A program made the position numbers and the translations under genes. DNA of 64,000 nt. Source: Olsenella sp. An290. Its GTDB lineage: Bacteria; Actinomycetota; Coriobacteriia; Coriobacteriales; Atopobiaceae. The notes under the pieces are model-generated. The model saw nothing but the letters and a program-made list of their open reading frames with translations. It was not told the origin of the DNA and ran no database searches. The stretch is taken from contig NZ_NFIU01000004.1 in the NCBI RefSeq assembly GCF_002159535.1, positions 62,001-126,000 on the forward strand, in the 5' to 3' direction. Shown one piece after another: positions 25,434-34,123 of the stretch (positions are counted from its first letter, which is position 1; every line of letters starts with the position of its first letter).

Positions 25434-26756
25434 CTATATCAACGTTAGAATCCAGTCGTTAATGCGGTCGTACACACCGGGCTCGATGGGGTTGTCGTCA
25501 ACGAGCTCGTTGTAGCTTTGGAACAGCCAGCCCTTCACGTCTGCAAGCTTGTACCCAGAGATCTCTTCAAGGGCCTGCCTGCTTGTCAGCCTGATCTCGT
25601 GCGCGATCTTGTTTCTGCACTTGCTCTCGAACCGGCGGACATTGCGAAGAGCCCGGTAAAGCTCCCGATTCTTCAGGTCTCCGTTCTTCTGGGCGGCCTC
25701 CAGCAGTCCCATCAGGTCGTTGTTGGACAGGAAGTAGACTATTCTTCTGTCGGTAAGCACATCGTGAGCAATGGAACCCAGATATTTCGAACCCTCGACC
25801 TGCTTAAAGTCCTCTTTCTCCAGCTTGCCCTCCTTGTCCAAGACCGTCCACTCCGCTTCGCTCAGATGCGGTCTGAGGGCGAGCAGGATGAGCTTTGAGA
25901 GCGCTGGGGTCACCGACCGGGCAAACTCCGCCCAATGGCCCTGCTGGTAACGGACTTCCATCACCCAGATATACTCGGCAAGCTGGTTTTCCAGAGAACT
26001 GGGAGGGCGGTATGCCACCTCGGCGGCATTGAACTTCTGCCCCAACTCTGGCTTATGATCGAGATTCAAACGGTCCGCAGCGGCGCGGACGGTACTCAAC
26101 GCTTTGCCACTGGCGCCCTGCTGCGATGACAGGATCTTCGCAGCGGCATCGTACTCGTATTGTGCGACGAGCGTCCGGGCATTCTCGCGCAGCAGCCGCG
26201 CGCCAAAGTTGGGCGACTCGACCACATGGATGCGGTTGGTGGTATCGCACGCCTCCTCGAAGGAGCATTCCCACAGGACATCCAAATCGTAATTGTTCGG
26301 ATCCTCGCGATCGGAGCGGTCGTTGATATCCTTCCGAGGGGTTATCACCTGCAGCATTTGTATGTCGAGATGGCCGAAGGACCCCAAGGCAACGAGAGCC
26401 TGCTCCATGGCTGGCGTGCCAGATGACACGTTCACCAGAATCGTTGCTTTGGGGTTTTCCGCCTTGAGACGCGTCAGGATTTCCTCAAATTCCTCGATAT
26501 AGTGATCGAACTGATAGACCGCCTGATGGGATGACTCTACGAGCTCCAACTCGGGGCAGGCAGCCCTTTCGGAGGTGCACAGCAGCTTGATGGCCTCTGT
26601 GTACCGCGCGTCGCGCTTCTGGTACATCGCCATCTTTGACGAGAAGAAGAGGACGACCTTGTCGGGGCGGTGGTATCTAACGATGTTGAGCATTGGCCCG
26701 TCGCCGAGCATCGTCAGCGGATCGGCGGTGCCTACCGGTGAAAACAAGACCTTCAT
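25434..26756 (-). CDS. csm6: CARF-HEPN ribonuclease Csm6
   Basis: Encodes 440 residues. The ATG at 26756 overlaps the csm5 stop (ATGA). The N-terminal CARF domain starts MKVLFSPVGTADPL and has VNVSSGTPAM (108-117), the ligand-contacting loop. Near the C-terminus CRNKIAHEIR supplies R-x4-H (about 381-386), the HEPN ribonuclease active site. Csm6 is activated by cyclic oligoadenylate made by Cas10 and cleaves RNA broadly, causing dormancy or death of infected cells. Both key motifs look intact. Confidence 0.9.
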   Translation of the reverse strand: MKVLFSPVGTADPLTMLGDGPMLNIVRYHRPDKVVLFFSSKMAMYQKRDARYTEAIKLLCTSERAACPELELVESSHQAVYQFDHYIEEFEEILTRLKAENPKATILVNVSSGTPAMEQALVALGSFGHLDIQMLQVITPRKDINDRSDREDPNNYDLDVLWECSFEEACDTTNRIHVVESPNFGARLLRENARTLVAQYEYDAAAKILSSQQGASGKALSTVRAAADRLNLDHKPELGQKFNAAEVAYRPPSSLENQLAEYIWVMEVRYQQGHWAEFARSVTPALSKLILLALRPHLSEAEWTVLDKEGKLEKEDFKQVEGSKYLGSIAHDVLTDRRIVYFLSNNDLMGLLEAAQKNGDLKNRELYRALRNVRRFESKCRNKIAHEIRLTSRQALEEISGYKLADVKGWLFQSYNELVDDNPIEPGVYDRINDWILTLI

Positions 26757-28150
26757 TGCTGTTCCCTGATTTCGATATCGCACTTGCCCATCGGCAGGTT
26801 CTTGCCGCCTAGTATGCCCATCTTGAGCGTATGGGGAGAAACGCCGAACTCCTGATCCCGCCAATGGCGATGGTCATCCTTGTGCTTCCTCCCGTAGAAG
26901 CGCCCATCTTTGGGACTGAAGCCAGCATCTTGGATGTCGCGGTGCAGCTCGGGGAATTTACGCCATTCACCCCTGCTGGGGAACTGCTCGTAGAGCGTCT
27001 TCGATATCTCCTCGACTCGCTCTGCAGGGTCGTCGAAGAGGGCGTTGACCACCGTCTTGCTGTCGAAGTCCACGCCACCGCCCAGATACAACGTCGTGGA
27101 AGCCGAAGAGCTCGCCTTGTCGGCTGCATCTTGGTGGTTCCTGCAATAACCCGTGTCGTCCACTGCTTGGTTGCGACATCTCATGCCCGCCAGCGGACCG
27201 CTGGGGATGATGTACTGGCACCTGCCGTCTGCAGCGCTGCCATTCGAACCGGCGTCCTCAGTCTCGAAATACTTGAGGAAGCACTCCGCATACAGGTCGT
27301 AGGCTTGCCGGATGGCCTGGGACAGCGCAGTGCCGTCAAGGGGTGCGTCCAAGCCCAGGGCATCGTCGATGCGGCCGTCTATCGTAAGGTCGCACGTGAA
27401 CGTGACGCCAGGCTTCAAGCACTCGCGGTAGATGTTGAGCTCGTTTCCGCGGCCGGTTTTTCCGCCAAAGAGAGGGTTCGCGCGCTTGTGCGATGCGTTG
27501 TCCGCCTTGGAGAACTGGTCGTACTTCTTCACGAACGCCAGGTCATCGAGGGAAAGTGGAGCAGAATCCGAGACGGAGAGGTACTTGAGCGCATCGTCCA
27601 CAGCATCATCGTACGAGCCAGCCGAGCTTCCACTCCGAAATGCTTTGCGCTCGATGGCGCCACCTGCCCAGCGACTCCTCCTGGATTCAGGCCGGCCATC
27701 GATGTAAAGCGGGCGATACCTGTTGCTGTCGCTTTTCACTAGGCAGACGAGGAGCGCCGTTCGCAGCGCGCCCTTCACACTCGATCCGGGTACATACGGC
27801 AGGCCATAAACGTCCTTGATGAACGTCCTCACATCGCAATAGCGCCACTCGCCCCGTTTGTTCTTGGAGAGGCGTAGCTCCGTCTCGTACGCGGTGCACG
27901 ACCGGGCGATGCTGTGCAGGTCGGAGTGGCTCGCGAGAAACTCGTCCAGATTCCCCGAGTTGGGATCACCCAGATAGTCTAGGTAAATACCGAGCTGATC
28001 AGGGCTAAGCTGCGCCGTGAACTTCCTGACATCGAGTACGGCGATGTGGTCCTTATTGATGAAGTAGTCTCGTTTCCCGTACATGCCGCCGTCACCGATA
28101 TGCACCGGGCCGACCGTGGTGACAGAAACGGTATACCTACGTACCGCCAT
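26753..28150 (-). CDS. csm5: Csm5 RAMP subunit with an inserted zinc-knuckle-like motif
   Basis: Encodes 465 residues. VSVTTVGPVHIGDG at the start and GLPYVPGSSVKGALRTALL (116-134) are RAMP signatures of Csm5, the subunit capping the Csm filament at the crRNA 3' end. The C-terminal GVSPHTLKMGILGG fits too. Between about 305 and 345 an unusual insert has Cys311, Cys325, Cys336 and His339 (C-x13-C-x10-C-x2-H), which looks like a zinc-binding knuckle. The insert is flanked by Ser/Ala-rich linkers. Its role is unknown. Confidence 0.88.
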   Translation of the reverse strand: MAVRRYTVSVTTVGPVHIGDGGMYGKRDYFINKDHIAVLDVRKFTAQLSPDQLGIYLDYLGDPNSGNLDEFLASHSDLHSIARSCTAYETELRLSKNKRGEWRYCDVRTFIKDVYGLPYVPGSSVKGALRTALLVCLVKSDSNRYRPLYIDGRPESRRSRWAGGAIERKAFRSGSSAGSYDDAVDDALKYLSVSDSAPLSLDDLAFVKKYDQFSKADNASHKRANPLFGGKTGRGNELNIYRECLKPGVTFTCDLTIDGRIDDALGLDAPLDGTALSQAIRQAYDLYAECFLKYFETEDAGSNGSAADGRCQYIIPSGPLAGMRCRNQAVDDTGYCRNHQDAADKASSSASTTLYLGGGVDFDSKTVVNALFDDPAERVEEISKTLYEQFPSRGEWRKFPELHRDIQDAGFSPKDGRFYGRKHKDDHRHWRDQEFGVSPHTLKMGILGGKNLPMGKCDIEIREQQ

Positions 28151-28152
28151 GA

Positions 28153-29076
28153 CTAGGCCTCCAACCAGCTCGTACGTGCATACCGGTACACCGGATGAGC
28201 GCCTGGCGTGGCATTCACGTCGACGATGTCGCCCTCAAAGCGCCGCTCGAACACTGACCCCGGCGCAAACGCGTAGACATCGCGCTTCTTCTGCGGAGAT
28301 GCGGAATGCGATGCGGACTGGACGAAGCCGCCCTTCCTAACCAAGCGATAGCGCGCGCCGGTGAGCAGCTCGTCAGTAAGCTCGTCATCCCGTGGAATCG
28401 CAGTCGAGAGCAGGACGCTGCGACCGCTCCTCGCGGCAATCTGCTCACGCGGGTCGATGGGCTCGATTGCGTATTCGAACCGCCCGTAGCCGCTCGTGCG
28501 CTTTCCGCCGATTCCGGCATACGACAGTTGGTCAAGTAGGGGCCGGATGTCGTAGTCGCCCTCGTGCAGCACATAAAGGCCGGTTCCAGGGCGGAACGAG
28601 AAGCTTCCCACATGGTAGGGCTCTGCGTCCCCGGATTCGCGCCGCTCAAGGTTCACGCGCGTCCGCACGGCGCCAACGCCTAGGTCGAAGCCCTCGAGCT
28701 CCTTAACCGGGTCGAGCTCGCCCGAAAGATACGCGCCATAATGCTCGCAGGATAGGTACTCGAGCTTCTTCATGGCTTTGCGGCGCCGCGTGTTGCGCGC
28801 TAGCGGTGGCTCATCTTCTTCCTCTGACAACTCCGACGCCAGTATGGGCCGCGGCAGGTAGAACGTCCCGCCAATATACGGAAAGGCGTCGCTTATGGAA
28901 AACGACCCCGTACGAGCAGCTTCAAGTAGCTCATCGGCGCAGCCCGCACGCAACGCCTCTAGGTAGAGAGCGCTGAACAGCGTACCCGCATCGAAGCCAT
29001 GGCCACCGTCCGACAGGCGCCCTGCGCCAAAGTGGACGGGTCCGTTGAAGCGGAAGATGATGGTATTGGCCGGCAT
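28153..29076 (-). CDS. csm4: Csm4 RAMP subunit (5' handle binding)
   Basis: Encodes 307 residues. The start at 29076 gives MPANTIIFRFNGPVHFGAGRL, the normal Csm4 beginning, and lies two bases after the csm3 stop. FDAGTLFSALYLEALRAG, FSFRPGTGLYVLHEG and the glycine-rich SYAGIGGKRTSGYGRFEYAI (a RAMP loop) support the call. Csm4 binds Cas10 and the 5' tag of the crRNA. Five bases separate it from csm5. Confidence 0.9.
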   Translation of the reverse strand: MPANTIIFRFNGPVHFGAGRLSDGGHGFDAGTLFSALYLEALRAGCADELLEAARTGSFSISDAFPYIGGTFYLPRPILASELSEEEDEPPLARNTRRRKAMKKLEYLSCEHYGAYLSGELDPVKELEGFDLGVGAVRTRVNLERRESGDAEPYHVGSFSFRPGTGLYVLHEGDYDIRPLLDQLSYAGIGGKRTSGYGRFEYAIEPIDPREQIAARSGRSVLLSTAIPRDDELTDELLTGARYRLVRKGGFVQSASHSASPQKKRDVYAFAPGSVFERRFEGDIVDVNATPGAHPVYRYARTSWLEA

Positions 29077-29078
29077 GG

Positions 29079-29732
29079 TTATCCCAATTCCGGAACAGCA
29101 AGCGACGTATCGCCGGTAACCACCGTACACTGCCAATCCTTGAACAAGACCCTTCCGCTGCCTCGTGTGCCGCCGCCTCCAAGGTAGTCGTGCTCGAGAA
29201 GATCGATGGCCTTCTTGATGTTGGCGAAGTCCTCCTGCAGTTCGTCAACGTTCTCGACGTTGTAGATGATCTCGACCTTGAAGCGCGCCCCGCGGACTAC
29301 GCGCTCGATTTGACGCGGGTTGGCTACGGAGGTCAGACGGTCGATGGTGTTCTCGAACTTGCTCTCGAAGATCTGCGGAAGCTCGTCTTTGTTGCACAAG
29401 AAGCAATCGGAGAACTGCAGGCGCGATATCTGTATTCCCGTCCCGTCGGCGTTGCTCGTCTTCGAATTTGAGCCGAACAGACGCTGGATCTCCTGGCAGT
29501 CGTTTTGAAAGCCCTCGACGCCCTTGGCGGGTATGCTGCCCAAATCGCGCGCAAGCAGCGAGCGCATCTTGCCCTTGAGTGTCGAGCCCGGGATGACGGG
29601 CTCGCGCGTAAGGGGGTCGCGCACCACCGGGGAGTCGATTGCTCCAATCGCGCTGAACGAATCGTCGCCGCCGATATGCAGGCCGGTTTTAAGCTCGAGC
29701 GTGCTCGTAATCAGGATTTTCGTGAAGCTCAT
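29079..29732 (-). CDS. csm3: Csm3 RAMP backbone subunit, target RNA cleavage
   Basis: Encodes 217 residues from MSFTKILITSTLELKTGLHIGG. AIGAIDSPVVRDPL includes the catalytic aspartate (about residue 33) by which each Csm3 copy cuts the bound target RNA. PVIPGSTLKGKMRSLLA and the LGGGGTRGSGRVLF glycine-rich loop near the end complete the RAMP pattern. The ATG at 29732 is used because an AAGGA lies before it, although another ATG 24 bases earlier is possible. Confidence 0.92.
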   Translation of the reverse strand: MSFTKILITSTLELKTGLHIGGDDSFSAIGAIDSPVVRDPLTREPVIPGSTLKGKMRSLLARDLGSIPAKGVEGFQNDCQEIQRLFGSNSKTSNADGTGIQISRLQFSDCFLCNKDELPQIFESKFENTIDRLTSVANPRQIERVVRGARFKVEIIYNVENVDELQEDFANIKKAIDLLEHDYLGGGGTRGSGRVLFKDWQCTVVTGDTSLAVPELG

Positions 29733-29736
29733 GGTG

Positions 29737-30129
29737 CTAGTTGTCCTTTCCGCCATAGAACTTGAAGTAGGCTACGAGGCTTTCCGCATAGCGGCAATAC
29801 AGGACGAACGTCTCGTAATCGTGCACGCCGTCAAGGGCGGCGAAGAGACCCGTTGCATCCAGAAACTCGCGGACCGAATGCTCCCTACCGGATTCATAGG
29901 CCATGCGGACCTTGAGGTACTGGATGTCCGCCTCGTTCGCCTTGAACTCCTCGGGCCCTGTCACGCGCGTGTAGACATTCATGATCAGGCCATAGATGCT
30001 ACGGAGCTTCGATGTCGAGAGGCCTTTGAATCGGTCCTGCATTCCGCGCCCCATGATCTCGTTTGCCACATCGGCGTAATTCGAGCCGGTTAGGGTCTTG
30101 CCCACCTTCTCCAGCTTTATCGGTGCCAT
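29737..30129 (-). CDS. csm2: Csm2 small subunit
   Basis: Encodes 130 residues, mostly helical. The ATG at 30129 follows GAGGGAAAGG, which decides the start, and overlaps the 3' end of cas10 by a few bases less than the upstream alternative. TSKLRSIYGLIMNVY and ADIQYLKVRMAYESGRE match the Csm2 fold that lines the crRNA-target duplex in the minor filament. Confidence 0.85.
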   Translation of the reverse strand: MAPIKLEKVGKTLTGSNYADVANEIMGRGMQDRFKGLSTSKLRSIYGLIMNVYTRVTGPEEFKANEADIQYLKVRMAYESGREHSVREFLDATGLFAALDGVHDYETFVLYCRYAESLVAYFKFYGGKDN

Positions 30130-30134
30130 GTCAA

Positions 30135-32420
30135 CTACCTTTCCCTCGACGCGTACGCGTACCATTCCAAAGCAGTAACGAGATAGGCGCGCTGCTTTGT
30201 ATCGGTCGCCCAGTTGTAGAACTGCTGGGAGTACCTGCGGTCCTCATCCCCACGTCCCTCGAAAGCCCGTGCTAGGACGTAGGCAAGACGCGGGATAGAC
30301 ACCGGGTTGTCGACGTCGCGCAAGAGCTCCATGAGACGGTAGGCGAACGCCTTGCCCTTTTCGATGCCGTCGAAGATGCGAGCGACTTCTTGCGCGCGCG
30401 GAACGACGACGTCGATGAACTCGCTCCAGCTGAACACTTGTTTCGCCGACCAAAGCGCGATGGCGTTCTTCTCGGCTCCGGAACCGTCGGTGGCGACAAA
30501 CATCTTCGCTGCATCCTCAAGTTCGCCGGCTTCCTTCGCCATGCTCGCAAGGGGATACTTCTGCTCGAACATGCCGATGCCCGCGCTGATGGAAAGCGCG
30601 CCGTTGCCGGTGAACTCATCGAACGCCTTGCGTATGGCGACCGCCGCGTGAATCACGTCGCTCCAGTTTCCGATGGCGAACAGGTCGTCGCCACCGGAGT
30701 AGACGATCTGCATCCTCCAGTCGCCCTCGGCAAGAATCTCATTGATCTTCTTCTTGAAGAAGTAGCTGAGCGCTCGGCTCAAGGTCACGGTCCGACTGAT
30801 GGACGCTTTGTCTGCTGGGATTCCGCTGATAAACACAGACCCCAGGTTGTCTACATCTGCACGAAGGACCCCGAGTCGCCGAATCCCGCGACCGGAATCC
30901 AAGCTCGTACCCAACGCAGCATAGGCTGAGATTCCTTCGCCATTGGTATCTGCCGTATAGTCGCCCATCCAAATATGGGTCACCGCGCCGATATCGAGCC
31001 CCACGGAATCCTTGGTGTACACGCGAACCGTCTCGGGAGCCGCGCGCACATATCCGTCGCGATCGTAGAGCGCCAAGTCGGCACCGAACGGCAGGGGCAG
31101 CCTCGGCGGGTACGTGGGCGCTTGGTTGCGATGTGGCACAACGGCGAAAACACCCTTCTTCACCAAGTCGGGCGAGATGGCGCCCAACGCATTGCACAGC
31201 GGGCACCTGCCGTCGATAAGGTCGCAGTCCGACCGGTGGCACTCCCGGCACTCCCTGCTGTGGTCGTCATATGCTATGGGCGCGTTGAGCCTGCGTATCG
31301 TATCGGCTGAGTATCTTGCTGCCTTCCGATCAGACAGGCGCCTGGTGAGCTCCCTGAACAGGTTCGGGAAGCGCCGGCCGTCCTCGCCGACGTTCAGCAG
31401 ATCGTTCGGCGAGCAGGGCACCCATGCGGAGGCGAGGTAGAGATCTGTTCGATAATGCGCTAAGAACCACGTCCTGAGCTCGCGGTCGAACGACTCAAGG
31501 GCAGCCACGGTCTCGGGCGTATTGGGGAGCAACAGGTATGCATGACCGCCGCCGGTGTAGAGCAGGTTGGCGCGACAAAGGCCTAGGCGGTCGAGCAGAC
31601 CGTCCGCAATATGCTCAAGGAGTAGCTCGAGATACAGGCTGCGGGCTCTGAGCTGCTTGAGCGCGCCCGACCCGCTGATGGTGTAGATAAAGCTCTGGAT
31701 GCCGCTCATGTCGCAGGAGAAGAGCAAAAACATTTGAGCCCCGCGAGACCCAGCGCCATGCCCCTCTGCAAACAGGGATGTCTGGTAATCGCTTGCGCCC
31801 TGCGCCTCCAACCACGCGTGGGCGCAAGCGGCTATCCCCGCTGTGGTCTTGGCATGGTCGTATAGCGACACATCGATGAGCCCCGCTTTGTCAGTGGAGG
31901 TCGGAATCGATCCCGCCGTCACTTCAAGCAGGTTGAGCAGAGAGTCGATCCCGGCCCGGCTGATACCCGTATGGACGAGCCCTTCGCGAATGCGATCCAA
32001 GATACTCGAATAGCTTTCGTGGGGAATCGTGTTGTCGTCGGAACGGCCGTCGATGATATTAAAGATCTTCCGCAGCTCTGCATCACAATCGTAGGTCTCA
32101 GGACAGAAGCTTGCGTTTGGAGCACCATTTATGCCGCAGCCCAGAGATATGCCATCGGCAAAGCGGACGAGGTGCGCGAGCGACGTGGCATTGATGCCCG
32201 CCGCGTCCCCGACTTTTGCCGACGAGCCGTAACGAACCTGCTCGACTACGAGCTTTCCCACATCATCGGCATAGTTTGAGTTGAGGGGCGCCACTTCTCG
32301 CTCGAGAAAGCCAGCGCCGAGCTCGGCCGCATCACCCGAGCCGCTCGAAGTGCGAAAAATGACCTCGCCCACATCATGAAGCAGCGCGCCATAATACAGG
32401 GCGATTCTATCTGAGGTCAT
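30135..32420 (-). CDS. cas10: Cas10/Csm1 with HD nuclease and GGDD cyclase
   Basis: Encodes 761 residues. The start at 32420 overlaps the cas6 stop (TGATG). An N-terminal HD domain is intact (LLHDVGEV, His15-Asp16), giving target-activated ssDNA cleavage. A zinc-binding segment reads CRECHRSDCDLIDGRCPLC. The second palm domain carries YSGGDDLFAIG (about 576-579), the active site that makes cyclic oligoadenylates to switch on Csm6. Both activities therefore appear preserved. This is the signature subunit assigning the locus to type III-A. Confidence 0.95.
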   Translation of the reverse strand: MTSDRIALYYGALLHDVGEVIFRTSSGSGDAAELGAGFLEREVAPLNSNYADDVGKLVVEQVRYGSSAKVGDAAGINATSLAHLVRFADGISLGCGINGAPNASFCPETYDCDAELRKIFNIIDGRSDDNTIPHESYSSILDRIREGLVHTGISRAGIDSLLNLLEVTAGSIPTSTDKAGLIDVSLYDHAKTTAGIAACAHAWLEAQGASDYQTSLFAEGHGAGSRGAQMFLLFSCDMSGIQSFIYTISGSGALKQLRARSLYLELLLEHIADGLLDRLGLCRANLLYTGGGHAYLLLPNTPETVAALESFDRELRTWFLAHYRTDLYLASAWVPCSPNDLLNVGEDGRRFPNLFRELTRRLSDRKAARYSADTIRRLNAPIAYDDHSRECRECHRSDCDLIDGRCPLCNALGAISPDLVKKGVFAVVPHRNQAPTYPPRLPLPFGADLALYDRDGYVRAAPETVRVYTKDSVGLDIGAVTHIWMGDYTADTNGEGISAYAALGTSLDSGRGIRRLGVLRADVDNLGSVFISGIPADKASISRTVTLSRALSYFFKKKINEILAEGDWRMQIVYSGGDDLFAIGNWSDVIHAAVAIRKAFDEFTGNGALSISAGIGMFEQKYPLASMAKEAGELEDAAKMFVATDGSGAEKNAIALWSAKQVFSWSEFIDVVVPRAQEVARIFDGIEKGKAFAYRLMELLRDVDNPVSIPRLAYVLARAFEGRGDEDRRYSQQFYNWATDTKQRAYLVTALEWYAYASRER

Positions 32421-33220
32421 CACGCCACCTGCCCTTCGACAGGACGAGTCGGCTTGTCGCTGAAAGCGCATCTCATGCCGCCCATGCCCATCGCCGTTTT
32501 AATTCCAACACCAGAAAACTCTCCAAAGCGGAGAAGCATCCTCACCAAACCGGACATCGTTGGAGGCCCGTAAACACCGAAGGTCATTTTGCCCATGAAG
32601 GAGGGGATCTTCCTGCCCGCTCCTGCCACATGGGGAACGTAGTGGGAGCGCAGATTGTACGAGGTGATCAGCGTGTGGTCGACAATAAAATCGAGAGTCT
32701 CCTGGTCTGCCTCGCCTCGGCCCTCGTAGGTCTTCGAATAGTGCATGAGGAGGTTCTGCAGCACCAGGCGTACCGAAGGCATGTTCACGTAGTTTCCCTG
32801 ACACTTGAATGACGCGGGCGTGACGAACTGCACGAACGCTTTGTTCCCCTGGTCCGTTGTGATGAGGTCGGTGAGCTGCTTCAGTCGGATAGATTCGGTC
32901 TCTACCCTATCGGTCTCGACCGAAACGCCGGCAGAGTGAATCTCGAACGAGTCAAGCTTTTGCAGGGGCGTGATGATTTGGTCTGCCGCCTGATCGGTGA
33001 GGGCGCTTATGCGCCAGATAATCGTGCCGCCCTCGTCAAGATAGCAGTACTGGCTGTAAGGGTTGAACGACATGCCGTGAAGCTCATCGGCATAGCGGGA
33101 GTCAATTGTTCTCATGAGCACGCCCTGCATGTACGGCCCCCAAGAAAACACCTGAGCACCGGAAAGCGTGCCTTTGCCAAGAGGCTTGAGCTTCATCTTC
33201 AATGTGGTGATATGCTCCAT
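32420..33220 (-). CDS. cas6: CRISPR repeat endoribonuclease Cas6
   Basis: Encodes 266 residues and is first in the operon. It starts MEHITTLKMKLKPLGKGTL and ends with the glycine-rich RAMP loop GEFSGVGIKTAMGMGGMRCAF. VTPASFK and the FMGKMTFGVYGPP segment are also Cas6-like. It cuts the long precursor within each repeat, leaving the ACGGAAAC handle. A catalytic histidine cannot be chosen by eye. The ribosome site is weak; a possible -10 (TATAAC, minus strand, 33258-33263) lies upstream. Confidence 0.88.
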   Translation of the reverse strand: MEHITTLKMKLKPLGKGTLSGAQVFSWGPYMQGVLMRTIDSRYADELHGMSFNPYSQYCYLDEGGTIIWRISALTDQAADQIITPLQKLDSFEIHSAGVSVETDRVETESIRLKQLTDLITTDQGNKAFVQFVTPASFKCQGNYVNMPSVRLVLQNLLMHYSKTYEGRGEADQETLDFIVDHTLITSYNLRSHYVPHVAGAGRKIPSFMGKMTFGVYGPPTMSGLVRMLLRFGEFSGVGIKTAMGMGGMRCAFSDKPTRPVEGQVA

Positions 33221-33532
33221 GACGTCATCTCATTTCGTCAAATAATCTTTTCTCTAGGTTATATTCCTTGAATCTCAATGATCTTGAGTAAAGCCCGCTA
33301 TTCGGCAAATGTGACCGTTTCGACAATCGCCGCATTATTAAAGCTGTTCCCGCGCCGAAGACGGAGGCGGGACGACCGTTGTGGACGTATGTCATCTCTC
33401 ATTGCATCGTTCTTCTCGGCAGGATTCCGGAAGGCTTTTAGGGATCGTTTGATTTGCATGTATAGGCGCAGTTGCAATCGGATAGAATCCAATTGAAAGC
33501 ATTTGAATGCAAATGGATTCTAAGGAGCAACA
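33221..33532. other. Divergent control region between cas6 and the RelB/YoeB pair
   Basis: The region is AT-rich at both ends. The left part should carry the cas operon promoter reading leftward; only a TATAAC -10 candidate is apparent. The right part holds the palindromic operator at 33484-33521. The middle has no convincing gene. Confidence 0.5.
33484..33521. promoter_or_regulatory. Inverted repeat operator of the RelB/YoeB operon
   Basis: AGAATCCAATTG (33484-33495) is complementary, with one mismatch, to CAAATGGATTCT (33510-33521). A small GCATTTGAATGC palindrome lies between the arms. It sits 11 bases before the antitoxin ATG and just before AAGGAG. RelB-type antitoxins bind such sites to repress their own operon. 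Confidence 0.6.
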
Positions 33533-33793
33533 ATGGCTGTCACATCAGTCCCGATCGGAAGTCGCGTTGACGCCAATCTCAAGCGCGCGTTCGACGAGAC
33601 CGCGGAGGAGCTTGGGCTGACCCCGACGTCTGCCCTCACCGTCCTCATGAAGCGCTTCGTGGACGAGGGAGGATTTCCCTTTGCCGTTCGCAAGCGCGTG
33701 CCAACGGAGATTGAGTTTACGCGTGAGATGGACGCGCGCTATCGCTCCATGCTTGAGGGCAATGAGGCAGCTCACGACTTGGTGGAGGCGTAG
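33533..33793 (+). CDS. RelB/DinJ family antitoxin
   Basis: Encodes 86 residues. IGSRVDANLKRAFDETAEELGLTPTSALTVLMKRFVDEGGFPF is the ribbon-helix-helix DNA-binding fold of RelB/DinJ antitoxins. The C-terminal part would wrap and block the toxin. AAGGAG precedes the ATG. The stop is followed directly by the toxin ATG. It probably represses the operon at 33484-33521. Confidence 0.88.
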   Translation: MAVTSVPIGSRVDANLKRAFDETAEELGLTPTSALTVLMKRFVDEGGFPFAVRKRVPTEIEFTREMDARYRSMLEGNEAAHDLVEA

Positions 33794-34063
33794 ATGCCCT
33801 ATCTGTGGGACGATCGCGCCTGGTCTGACTACCAGTACTGGGTGACACAGGACAAGAAGACCCTTCGGAAGATCAATGCGCTGCTGAAGGACATCGCAAG
33901 GACGGCGGGGACCGAGCAGGGCATTGGCAAGGACGAGATCCTGAGGCATTCGGGCGCGGGTCTGATGAGCGCACGAATCGACGCGAAGAATCGCCTGGTC
34001 TACAAGGTGGACGGTGGCGTTGTGCGCGTCGTTTCTTGTCGAGGGCATTACGGGGAGAAGTAG
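33794..34063 (+). CDS. YoeB/Txe family mRNA interferase toxin
   Basis: Encodes 89 residues: WDDRAWSDYQYWVTQDKKTLRKINALLKDIAR, GIGKDEILRHSGAGLMSARIDAKNRLVYKV in parts, ending SCRGHYGEK. The YoeB residues equivalent to Glu46, Arg65, His83 and Tyr84 appear present, so it should cleave mRNA at the ribosome. The usual partner of YoeB is a YefM antitoxin; here it is RelB/DinJ-like. Confidence 0.9.
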   Translation: MPYLWDDRAWSDYQYWVTQDKKTLRKINALLKDIARTAGTEQGIGKDEILRHSGAGLMSARIDAKNRLVYKVDGGVVRVVSCRGHYGEK

Positions 34064-34123
34064 GGGCCGGCGTTCTTCTCGCTGCGCTTAGTAAGAGTGG
34101 TGAGATAGGGAGGGGAGCCGAAC

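Noticed and set aside
33298-33492. 64-codon frame upstream of the RelB gene
   Set aside because: Basic, no family resemblance and no ribosome site; it overlaps the control region.
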